NCBI GenBank assembly: GCA_018240745.1
Contig: JAFEFF010000194.1
Location: 1-64,000 of the forward strand
Direction: 5' to 3'
DNA: 64,000 nucleotides
Source: Pseudomonadota bacterium
GTDB lineage: Bacteria; Pseudomonadota; Alphaproteobacteria; Reyranellales; Reyranellaceae
Shown here: piece after piece, positions 58,207 to 64,000 of the stretch
Layout: each line of letters starts with the position of its first letter
Position numbering within the stretch: position 1 is the stretch's first letter
Translations under genes and position numbers: made by a program
The notes under the pieces: model-generated
Database searches by the model: none
Told to the model about the DNA's origin: nothing
The model's input: the letters and a program-made list of their open reading frames with translations, nothing else

Positions 58207-58668
58207 TCAAGTCTGTCTCCATGGAAGCCCAGTCGCCTTCCACCCCGCCGCTGAACCCCGCTTTCCCGAAGCATCCAGCGGCCCCTCGAACCCCTCCGAC
58301 ACGTTCAAACACGTACTATATCCGGCTGCGGTCATGGCTTTCGCCGCCGCAGCCGACCTCGCCCCGCTCCGACACAAGAACAGCAGTGGCGTATCCTTGT
58401 CCGCAACGGCGTTCCCCAACGTCGATACGAACTCTGGATTCTGTTGCATGCCCGGGAAGACCTGCCACTCGAGCAGTGCCGGCTTCTTGCCGATCGACTC
58501 GAGCTCCGGCAGTCCAACGTAGCTCCATTCGGCGCGAGTCCGGACGTCGATCAGGACTGCGTCCTTGTGCTCGCTCAGGATCTTGAAGGCGGTCGCCGGA
58601 GTCACATCGCCCGCGTAGCCGGCGGCGATGGAGACTTCGTACGCGCCGGTGATCCTGTTGTTGGCCAT
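58207..58668 (-). CDS. Single-domain rhodanese-like protein
   Basis: A 153-residue sulfurtransferase domain. AVLIDVRTRAEWSYVG is the CH2A block, and the active-site loop is FLCRSGARS with Cys99. It ends with GFEGPLDASGKRGSAAGWKATGLPWRQ, a typical end of bacterial single-domain rhodaneses. Start at 58668 with GCGGGGG upstream. It lies between rpsT and dnaA on the same strand. Role in sulfur transfer or detoxification; the partner is unknown. Confidence 0.92.
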   Translation of the reverse strand: MANNRITGAYEVSIAAGYAGDVTPATAFKILSEHKDAVLIDVRTRAEWSYVGLPELESIGKKPALLEWQVFPGMQQNPEFVSTLGNAVADKDTPLLFLCRSGARSAAAAKAMTAAGYSTCLNVSEGFEGPLDASGKRGSAAGWKATGLPWRQT

Positions 58669-59202
58669 GGCCCCCGCTTCATTCTTCTTGCGAGCCGGAG
58701 CACCGACAGCGAGCCTCGAGTTGGAAGTCGAGACCCACAGCGCGGACAGGAACGACGACGGCTCGTTGGGGGTTAGCGTGATCTCACGCGCCCGACTCTT
58801 CAAGTGCTCGTCGCGTCGCTGTTGCGCGCTGTAGCTCCTCTCCTTCTTCTTCTTGCGGCGAAGAGGAAGTGCCCCCTCGTCTTCGCCTTGGCTCGCTCTT
58901 CAGCGCCCCACGCCCCGAATTGCGATGCGCCAACTCTTAGACACACTTGGCGGTCAGCGCAAACAGCGCTCGTCCCACCTCCACACATGATTCAATGCGC
59001 GTCGTGATTGACATTGAACCGGATTCGACTTCCGCGCGACTCGCGACGCATCGACGATCGATGACGCGCCTCAACATCTTGCGCTCGCGTCTCCGCGCCA
59101 TCCGATAAAAGCGAATTGCATGAATTTGGCCGATCTCGCACCCAAGCTCCGATTGCCGAGACCGGTCGGAAAAATTTTCAAAAAATTTTGGAGCGTGCGC
59201 TG
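58669..59202. other. 534-bp intergenic region between rhodanese and rpsT
   Basis: No supported gene on either strand. Contents: an upstream pyrimidine-rich patch (58845-58880), two GATTC sites (GANTC, potential CcrM methylation) near 58989 and 59023, and an AT-rich stretch (GGAAAAATTTTCAAAAAATTTTGG, about 59168-59191) next to the rpsT terminator. No good DnaA box (TTATCCACA) was found by eye. It is the longest gap near dnaA and the only candidate location in the window for an origin, but support is weak. Confidence 0.4.
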
Positions 59203-59236
59203 CAAAAACGAAAACGCCGCTCGTATGAGCGGCGTT
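59203..59236 (-). terminator. Intrinsic terminator after rpsT
   Basis: Minus strand: AACGCCGCTC (59236-59227), loop ATAC, GAGCGGCGTT (59222-59213), followed by TTCGTTTTTG. A 10-bp stem with a U-rich tail, 27 bp beyond the rpsT stop. Confidence 0.85.
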
Positions 59237-59263
59237 CATCTTCGATACAGGGGTCGAGTTGCC

Positions 59264-59527
59264 TCAAGCCATCGCCTTGATGCGTGCGTTGAGTCGCGAG
59301 ACGCGCCGCGATGCGGCGTTCTTCGCGATCACCCGCGCGCCGGCGCCGCGCTGGATCTCGGGTTGCGCGGCCTTCAGCGCATCCATCGCCTTCTTCTTGT
59401 CGCCGCCCTTGATCGCCTCTTCGACCTTCTTGATCGACGAGCGCACGCGGCTGCGGCGCGCGGCGTTCGCGGCGGTGCGGCGCTCGGTCTGGCGGGCGCG
59501 CTTCTCAGCCGACTTGTGATTAGCCAT
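59264..59527 (-). CDS. rpsT: 30S ribosomal protein S20
   Basis: Small basic ribosomal protein binding 16S rRNA, 87 residues. MANHKSAEKRARQTERRTAAN is the invariant N-terminus, and the SRVRSSIKKVEEAI and KNAASRRVSRLNARI helices follow. Located beside the dnaA region, as in many alphaproteobacteria. It has its own terminator. Confidence 0.97.
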   Translation of the reverse strand: MANHKSAEKRARQTERRTAANAARRSRVRSSIKKVEEAIKGGDKKKAMDALKAAQPEIQRGAGARVIAKNAASRRVSRLNARIKAMA

Positions 59528-59602
59528 TCAATCCTCTTGCTCGGAAGCGGGCGCTTATACGGGGCGCGGCGAAGAGGGTCAACCCCGCCGGAACTCCCTG
59601 AT

Positions 59603-60382
59603 TCAACGGTGTTTCCAGCGGGCCTTGCGCTTGTCGGCGAAGGCGCTCATGCCCTCGGCGCGGTCCTCGAAGGCGAAGGTGGCGTGGAAGGTCCGGCGCT
59701 CGAACCGCACGCCCTCGGCCAGCGTCGTCTCGAAGGCGCGGTTCACCGCCTCCTTGGCGACCATCGTCGCGGGCAGCGACATCCCTGCAATTTTTTCTGC
59801 GGCTGTGACGGCTTCGTCCATCAACTGCGCGAGCGGCACGACGCGGCTCACCAGGCCGCAGCGCTCGGCTTCCGCCGCGTCCATCATGCGTCCGGTCAGG
59901 ATGAGATCCATCGCCTTGGACTTGCCGACGAATCGCGGCAGGCGCTGGGTGCCGCCGGCACCCGGGATTGTACCAAGTGTAATTTCCGGCTGACCGAACT
60001 TCGCGTTGTCGGCGGCGATGATGAAGTCGCACATCATGGCCATCTCGCAGCCGCCACCCAGCGCGTAGCCCGCGACGGCGGCGACGATCGGCTTGCGGAT
60101 CTGGCTCACCTTCTCCCAGCCGACGGTGATGAAGTCCTGCAGGAAGACGTCCTGGTAGGACTTCTCCTTCATCTCCTTGATGTCGGCACCGGCGGCGAAC
60201 GCCTTGTCGCTGCCGGTCAGCACCACGCAACCGATCGCGGGATCTCCCTCGAATGCATCGAGCGCCATGCCGAGCTCGCGTATCAGGTCGGCGCACAGCG
60301 CGTTCAACGCCTTTGGCCGGTTCAGGCGGATGATGCCGACCCGGTCCTTGGTCTCGGTTTGTATGTTGTCGTACGAAGCCAC
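59603..60382 (-). CDS. Enoyl-CoA hydratase
   Basis: Crotonase-fold enzyme adding water to trans-2-enoyl-CoA in beta-oxidation, 259 residues. The oxyanion hole lies in FAAGADIKEM and GGGCEMAMMCD. The two catalytic glutamates are in GGGCEMAM-adjacent helix and GQPEITLGTIPGAGGTQRLPR. Starts at GTG (60382) with a strong GAGGAGGAA site upstream; longer in-frame starts run into mutM. Likely the general fatty-acid beta-oxidation hydratase. Confidence 0.92.
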   Translation of the reverse strand: MASYDNIQTETKDRVGIIRLNRPKALNALCADLIRELGMALDAFEGDPAIGCVVLTGSDKAFAAGADIKEMKEKSYQDVFLQDFITVGWEKVSQIRKPIVAAVAGYALGGGCEMAMMCDFIIAADNAKFGQPEITLGTIPGAGGTQRLPRFVGKSKAMDLILTGRMMDAAEAERCGLVSRVVPLAQLMDEAVTAAEKIAGMSLPATMVAKEAVNRAFETTLAEGVRFERRTFHATFAFEDRAEGMSAFADKRKARWKHR

Positions 60383-60413
60383 GCGTTCCTCCTCAAACCG
60401 ACGAACTTGAATA

Positions 60414-61253
60414 CTATCGCTGGCAGTGGGCGCAATAGAATGTCGAGCGGCCGGCCTGCACCAGCCGCTTGACCAGATGCCCGCAGTCGCGGGTCGGGCA
60501 GGGCGCACCGGCGCGGTCGTAGACCTTGAAGCGGGCCTGGAAGTAGCCGAGCTCGCCGCCGGGCTGGACGTGGTCGCGCAAGGTCGAGCCGCCATCGTCG
60601 ATCGAGCGCAGCAGCACCTGCTTGATCGCTGCCACGAGACGCTCGGCCCGATCGCCCTGGACCGTGTGCGCCGAGCGGCGTGGCGAGATGCCGGACATAT
60701 AGAGGGCCTCGCAGGCATAGATGTTGCCGACGCCGACCAAAGTCTTCTGGTCGAGCAGCGCGGCCTTTATCGGGGTGCGGCGGCCCTTCAGGCGCGCGGC
60801 AAGAACGGCGCCATTGAATGCCATGTCCAGCGGCTCCGGGCCCAACCCCCTGAACGCCTTGTGCTTCTCGACCGATTCGGTCGGTACCAGCAGCATCAGG
60901 CCGAAGCGACGTGCGTCGTTGAAACGAACCTGCCAGCCATCGTCCATATCGAAAACCACATGGTCGTGACGCTCGAATGGATGCTCGGCCGCGCTCCTGG
61001 CATCGTGCAGGGTCATCCGGCCCGACATGCCGAGATGCACGATCAGCGTCTGGCCGTCGTCGAGGCGCATCAGCAGGTATTTCGCGCGCCGGTCGATTGC
61101 GGTGACAGTGCGGCCTTCGACCCTCGCCGCGAACTTCGTCGGCAGCTTGACCCGCAGGTCCTTGCGGCGCTGGGTCAGGCGGGCGATGCGATGGCCGACC
61201 ATGCGCGGGACGAGGCCGCGGCGGACGGTTTCGACTTCAGGCAGCTCAGGCAT
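60414..61253 (-). CDS. mutM: Formamidopyrimidine-DNA glycosylase
   Basis: Removes 8-oxoguanine and ring-opened purines, with AP-lyase activity. The mature N-terminus is PELPEVETVRRGL, where Pro2 is the nucleophile and Glu3 the partner, so the ATG at 61253 is certain. LGMSGRM contains conserved lesion-site residues. The helix-two-turn-helix is in VGVGNIYACEALY, and a C-terminal zinc finger has cysteines in CPTRDC and FYCAHC. The 279-residue length is standard. Downstream of the YggS-like gene by 7 bp. Confidence 0.97.
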   Translation of the reverse strand: MPELPEVETVRRGLVPRMVGHRIARLTQRRKDLRVKLPTKFAARVEGRTVTAIDRRAKYLLMRLDDGQTLIVHLGMSGRMTLHDARSAAEHPFERHDHVVFDMDDGWQVRFNDARRFGLMLLVPTESVEKHKAFRGLGPEPLDMAFNGAVLAARLKGRRTPIKAALLDQKTLVGVGNIYACEALYMSGISPRRSAHTVQGDRAERLVAAIKQVLLRSIDDGGSTLRDHVQPGGELGYFQARFKVYDRAGAPCPTRDCGHLVKRLVQAGRSTFYCAHCQR

Positions 61254-61260
61254 GGACCAG

Positions 61261-61926
61261 CTAGTGCCGCGCTCCGAACAGGGCACTGCCGACGCGAACA
61301 TGGGTGGCGCCCAGCCGCACTGCGGTCTCGTAGTCGGCGCTCATGCCCATGCTGACCTTCGCCAGTCCGTTGCGCTCCGCCATCTTGCGCAGCAGGGCGA
61401 AGTGCAACGCCGGCTCCTCGTCGACCGGCGGAATGCACATCAGGCCGACCACCGGCAGCTTGTGGACGTCGCGGCAGGAGGCGACGAAGCCGTCGAGCTC
61501 GGCCGGCAGGATGCCGGCCTTCTGCTCTTCTTCGCCGGTGTTGACCTGGATGAAGCAGGGGGGCCGCCTGCCGGCGCGCTCCATCTCCCTGGCCAGCACG
61601 CCCGCCAGCCGCTCGCGGTCGACCGACTCGATGACGTCGAACAAGGCCACCGCGTCGCGCGCCTTGTTGGTCTGCAGCGGCCCAATGAGGTGCAGCTCGA
61701 GGTCGGGATAGTCCGCCTTCAGCGCGGGAAACTTGTCCTGTGCTTCCTGCACGCGGTTTTCGCCGAACACGCGATGGCCGGCCTCGAGCAGCTCGCGCAC
61801 GCGCTCGGGACCGTGGGTCTTCGAGACGGCGACCAGGGTGACGTCGGCGGGCTGCCGGCCGGCCGCCTTCGCCGCCTCCGCGATGCGCCGTCTGACCTCG
61901 GCGAGGTGATCGGCACCCTCGCTCAT
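61261..61926 (-). CDS. yggS: YggS-family PLP homeostasis protein
   Basis: Pyridoxal-phosphate-binding protein of the alanine-racemase-like barrel, 221 residues. VAVSKTHG carries the PLP lysine (near residue 36), GENRVQEAQDKF and LHLIGPLQTNKAR are family blocks, and SMGMSADYETAVRLGATHVRVGSALFG closes the barrel. It buffers PLP in other bacteria; no catalytic reaction is known. The ATG overlaps the TPR gene stop by 4 bp, and mutM follows directly, forming a TPR-yggS-mutM unit. Confidence 0.94.
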   Translation of the reverse strand: MSEGADHLAEVRRRIAEAAKAAGRQPADVTLVAVSKTHGPERVRELLEAGHRVFGENRVQEAQDKFPALKADYPDLELHLIGPLQTNKARDAVALFDVIESVDRERLAGVLAREMERAGRRPPCFIQVNTGEEEQKAGILPAELDGFVASCRDVHKLPVVGLMCIPPVDEEPALHFALLRKMAERNGLAKVSMGMSADYETAVRLGATHVRVGSALFGARH

Positions 61927-63260
61927 GCGTCGAGACCCGCGCGGGCGATGAGCGCGTCGTCGTTGTTCGGGTCGGCCGCGAGCGCGTCGTCCAGCGTCTC
62001 GCGGGCGCGGTCCTTCTCGCCCAGCGCGGCCAGGCAGATGCCGTAGTTGGCCAGAAGCCGGGCATCGTTCGGCAACGCCCGCAGCGCCTGCTCGTGCACT
62101 GGCCGGGCCTCGGCGGCGCGGCCGAGGTCGACCAGCACCGCACCGAAGTTCGTCAGGATCAGCGGATCGTCGCCGCTGCGGCGCAACGCGCGCTTGAAGG
62201 CGCGGCGGGCTTCGTCGAAGCGCTTCAGGCTGCGCAGCGCCACGCCCTGGTTGTTCAGCGCCCGGCCGTCGTCGGGCACCGCCTTGTGGTAGGGCTCCAG
62301 CACCTGCAGCGCCTCCTCGTAGCGCTTGGCCTCGAGATACCGGAAGGAGAGCTGCAGCACCGCGTCGCGGTCGAGCGGGTTCTGCGCCAGGATGCGCTGC
62401 AGCACCGCGAGCGCCTCGTCGGTCTTGCCGGCGGCAGCCTGGGCAAGCGAGAGCGTCCGAAGGGCCGGCGTGAAGGTCGGGTCGAGCGCCAGGGCCGTCT
62501 CGATCCGGGCGATCGCCTCGGTCAAGCGGCCGGCGAAGTAGAGCACGAAGCCCAGCACATGGTTGAGGCTGGCATTCTGGGGCGCCAGCGCCACCGCTTG
62601 CTCGGCTTCGGCGATCGCATCCCCATGGCGGCCGAGACCGCCCATCGCCAGGGCGCGGTCGCCCATGATCTGGGCGCGGCGCGTCGGCTCGTCGCCGGCC
62701 GCCTGCAGGGCCTGGTCGAGGATCTCGAGCGCCGGCGCGAAGTGGCCGAGACGATAGAGCACATGGCCCAGCATGTTGCGGGCGCGCGCCAGGGTGGGTT
62801 TGAGTTGCGCGCCGTCGGGATGCTCCAGCGCCCGGTCGAGATTGGCGACCACCTCGGAAAGCTCGCGCTCGGCGGCAGTGAACTTGTGCTGGTCGACATG
62901 GATGCCGGCCAGCGCCAGCCGCGCCTCGACATGGGCAGGCGCGCGGCGAATGGTATCGCGAAAGCGCCGCGCCGCCTCGTCGAGCCGGCCCATGCGCCGG
63001 GCGATCATCCCGAGGTTATAGGACAGCATCGGCTCGTTGGGGTCCTTGGCGATCGCCTTGCGCCACAGGGTCTCGGCCTCGCCGAGCTCGCCGCGCTGCG
63101 ACAGACAGACGGCGAGATAGTGCAGGATCACCGGCTGGTCGCCATGGCGGCCACGGGCTGAGCGGAAATGCGGCTCGGCGCGATCGAACCAGCCGGCGCG
63201 CAAGAACTGCAGGCCAGTCTGCAGATCGGGATCAGGCTGGGCTTGGGGGGCGGTCGCCAT
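61923..63260 (-). CDS. Tetratricopeptide-repeat protein
   Basis: A 445-residue protein consisting almost entirely of TPR units. Clear examples are AVCLSQRGELGEAETLWRKA, NLGMIARRMGRLDEAARRF, LGFVLYFAGRLTEAIARIE and NYGICLAALGEKDRARETLD, about eleven repeats. No signal peptide, so cytoplasmic. TPR superhelices act as protein-binding scaffolds; the partner is unknown. Translationally coupled to the YggS gene. Confidence 0.9.
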   Translation of the reverse strand: MATAPQAQPDPDLQTGLQFLRAGWFDRAEPHFRSARGRHGDQPVILHYLAVCLSQRGELGEAETLWRKAIAKDPNEPMLSYNLGMIARRMGRLDEAARRFRDTIRRAPAHVEARLALAGIHVDQHKFTAAERELSEVVANLDRALEHPDGAQLKPTLARARNMLGHVLYRLGHFAPALEILDQALQAAGDEPTRRAQIMGDRALAMGGLGRHGDAIAEAEQAVALAPQNASLNHVLGFVLYFAGRLTEAIARIETALALDPTFTPALRTLSLAQAAAGKTDEALAVLQRILAQNPLDRDAVLQLSFRYLEAKRYEEALQVLEPYHKAVPDDGRALNNQGVALRSLKRFDEARRAFKRALRRSGDDPLILTNFGAVLVDLGRAAEARPVHEQALRALPNDARLLANYGICLAALGEKDRARETLDDALAADPNNDDALIARAGLDA

Positions 63261-63306
63261 GGCGGGCTGTGTAGACCCGCGTTCGGGCCAAGGCTAGATC
63301 AAACGG

Positions 63307-63900
63307 ATGGCCAAGGACGTCGACTTGTTCCGGGCGGCGATGGCGGACGTGAAGCCGCTGAAGAGCCGCAAGAGAGGCCGGAAGCGTCCGCCTGCCCGCA
63401 AGCCGCCCGCCGTCGTCCCGAAGCCGAAGGTTGAGGGATCTCTACCGGGTCCGGAAAGGTCCCTCGCTTCACCCGGCCTGACAGAGGTCCCGCGCGTGGC
63501 GACAAGGAGGCCCCCGCCATCCCTTTCATTCGACGGCGATGTCGAACGCGCCTTGTCGAAGGGCAAGCGCCGGCCGGAAGCGAAGCTCGACCTGCACGGC
63601 ATGACGCTCGCGGCGGCCGAGCGGGCGGTGACGGCGTTCATCGCCGAGGCGTCGGCGCAGAATCGCCGCGTCGTGCTGATCGTCACCGGCAAGGGGCTGC
63701 GTCTCGAGGGCGGCCGCGTTTTCGGCGGCCGCATCCGCGCGGAGTTGCCCGGCTGGCTCGAACGGGCCGAGAACCGGGCGCGCGTGGCGGGGGTGCGGCC
63801 GGCCCATCCCCGTCACGGCGGCAGCGGCGCGTTCTACGTGCTGCTGCGCCGGCGTTCCTCGGCCAACAGTCGCTCCTTGCGCGCCACCCCCCAGCGGTAG
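63307..63900 (+). CDS. Smr (MutS2-type) domain protein
   Basis: A 197-residue protein. Residues 1-90 are a basic, Pro/Arg-rich, disordered region. The Smr nuclease-like domain follows: LDLHGMTLAAAERAVTAFI, VLIVTGKG and the end HGGSGAFYVLLRR (about 90-185). Smr domains nick or bind branched nucleic acids. The linker contains a stretch (GSLPGPERSLASPG) encoded by partly palindromic DNA (63435-63475), perhaps an inserted repeat. The 3' end overlaps the convergent alkyltransferase by 67 bp. Confidence 0.9.
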   Translation: MAKDVDLFRAAMADVKPLKSRKRGRKRPPARKPPAVVPKPKVEGSLPGPERSLASPGLTEVPRVATRRPPPSLSFDGDVERALSKGKRRPEAKLDLHGMTLAAAERAVTAFIAEASAQNRRVVLIVTGKGLRLEGGRVFGGRIRAELPGWLERAENRARVAGVRPAHPRHGGSGAFYVLLRRRSSANSRSLRATPQR

Positions 63901-64000
63901 CCGGTCAGCGAGCCGTTCGAGCCGACCGCGCGATGGCAGGGGATGATGCCGGCGGCCTGGTTGGTCGCGCAGGCGCGGCCGACGGCGCGAGCGGAACCCG
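63834..64000 (-). CDS. Methylated-DNA-protein cysteine methyltransferase, C-terminal part
   Basis: Only the last 54 codons lie in the window. They read GSARAVGRACATNQA, then GIIPCHRAVGSNGSLTGYRWG. PCHR is the alkyl-acceptor motif of Ogt/Ada proteins, with the reactive Cys, and the GYRWG loop follows at normal spacing. The protein ends in a basic tail (EERRRSST). Whether the rest is a plain Ogt or an Ada fusion cannot be seen. Confidence 0.9.
   Translation of the reverse strand, partial: GSARAVGRACATNQAAGIIPCHRAVGSNGSLTGYRWGVARKERLLAEERRRSST

Noticed and set aside
58669-59202. Confident oriC call next to dnaA
   Set aside because: No TTATCCACA-type box cluster was found by eye on either strand; left as a low-confidence possibility.

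Overview
The window is high-GC, densely packed bacterial chromosome. Gene content and order point to an alphaproteobacterium: a dnaA / dnaN / recF / gyrB block next to rpsT, a rho / aroE / maf / coaE / dnaQ / secB neighbourhood, hslVU with a propeptide-type HslV, a PHA depolymerase, and many acyl-CoA and aromatic-catabolism enzymes. A Reyranella-like or Rhodospirillales-like lineage would fit, but this is an inference from gene style. No rRNA, tRNA or CRISPR array was seen.

Layout. 1-8.6 kb: housekeeping backbone with the end of a beta-hydroxyacid dehydrogenase, rho behind a near-consensus promoter, convergent maf-aroE, a decayed PQQ sugar dehydrogenase, a quinone oxidoreductase, then coaE-dnaQ-lipoprotein. 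8.6-15.6 kb: an arsenic-detoxification island (aquaglyceroporin remnant cut by an IS481-family fragment, ACR3 arsenite efflux, ArsR, a flavoprotein with a Cys-rich tail, ArsM, two MFS transporters) lying between dnaQ and secB. 15.7-41.5 kb: secB and a mosaic of small metabolic operons (gentisate dioxygenase, CaiB/BaiF CoA-transferase, beta-propeller plus MBL hydrolase, SDR, outer-membrane barrel, RecQ, phosphatase, MscS, PhaZ, SCO1, small alarmone hydrolase, DUF1326, amine oxidase, extradiol dioxygenase), then hslVU and an MFS gene coupled to a 45-residue membrane peptide.

41.7-49.7 kb: the most interesting block. Six genes joined by 4-bp stop/start overlaps encode a complex like hydrogenase-4/formate hydrogenlyase (HyfB, C, E, F, G, I types). 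The large subunit has lost all four nickel-binding cysteines, while the small subunit keeps its Fe-S cysteines. A D-2-hydroxyacid dehydrogenase is coupled as the seventh gene. This is best read as an energy-converting-hydrogenase-related (Ehr) complex of unknown substrate.

49.7-64 kb: an XRE/MmyB-type regulator and a thioesterase, then the replication block on the minus strand (gyrB, recF, dnaN, dnaA), a rhodanese, rpsT, an enoyl-CoA hydratase, mutM, a YggS-type PLP protein with a TPR protein, an Smr-domain protein, and the C-terminal end of an O6-alkylguanine-DNA alkyltransferase at the edge.

Two recurring themes stand out. At least three genes survive only as their two ends joined by an internal deletion (3992-4378, 20586-20750, 50667-50779). 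Translation control may be unusual at several starts: a hairpin covers the ribosome-binding site of the outer-membrane barrel gene, and the arsR and hslV promoters sit so close to their start codons that the transcripts may be leaderless.
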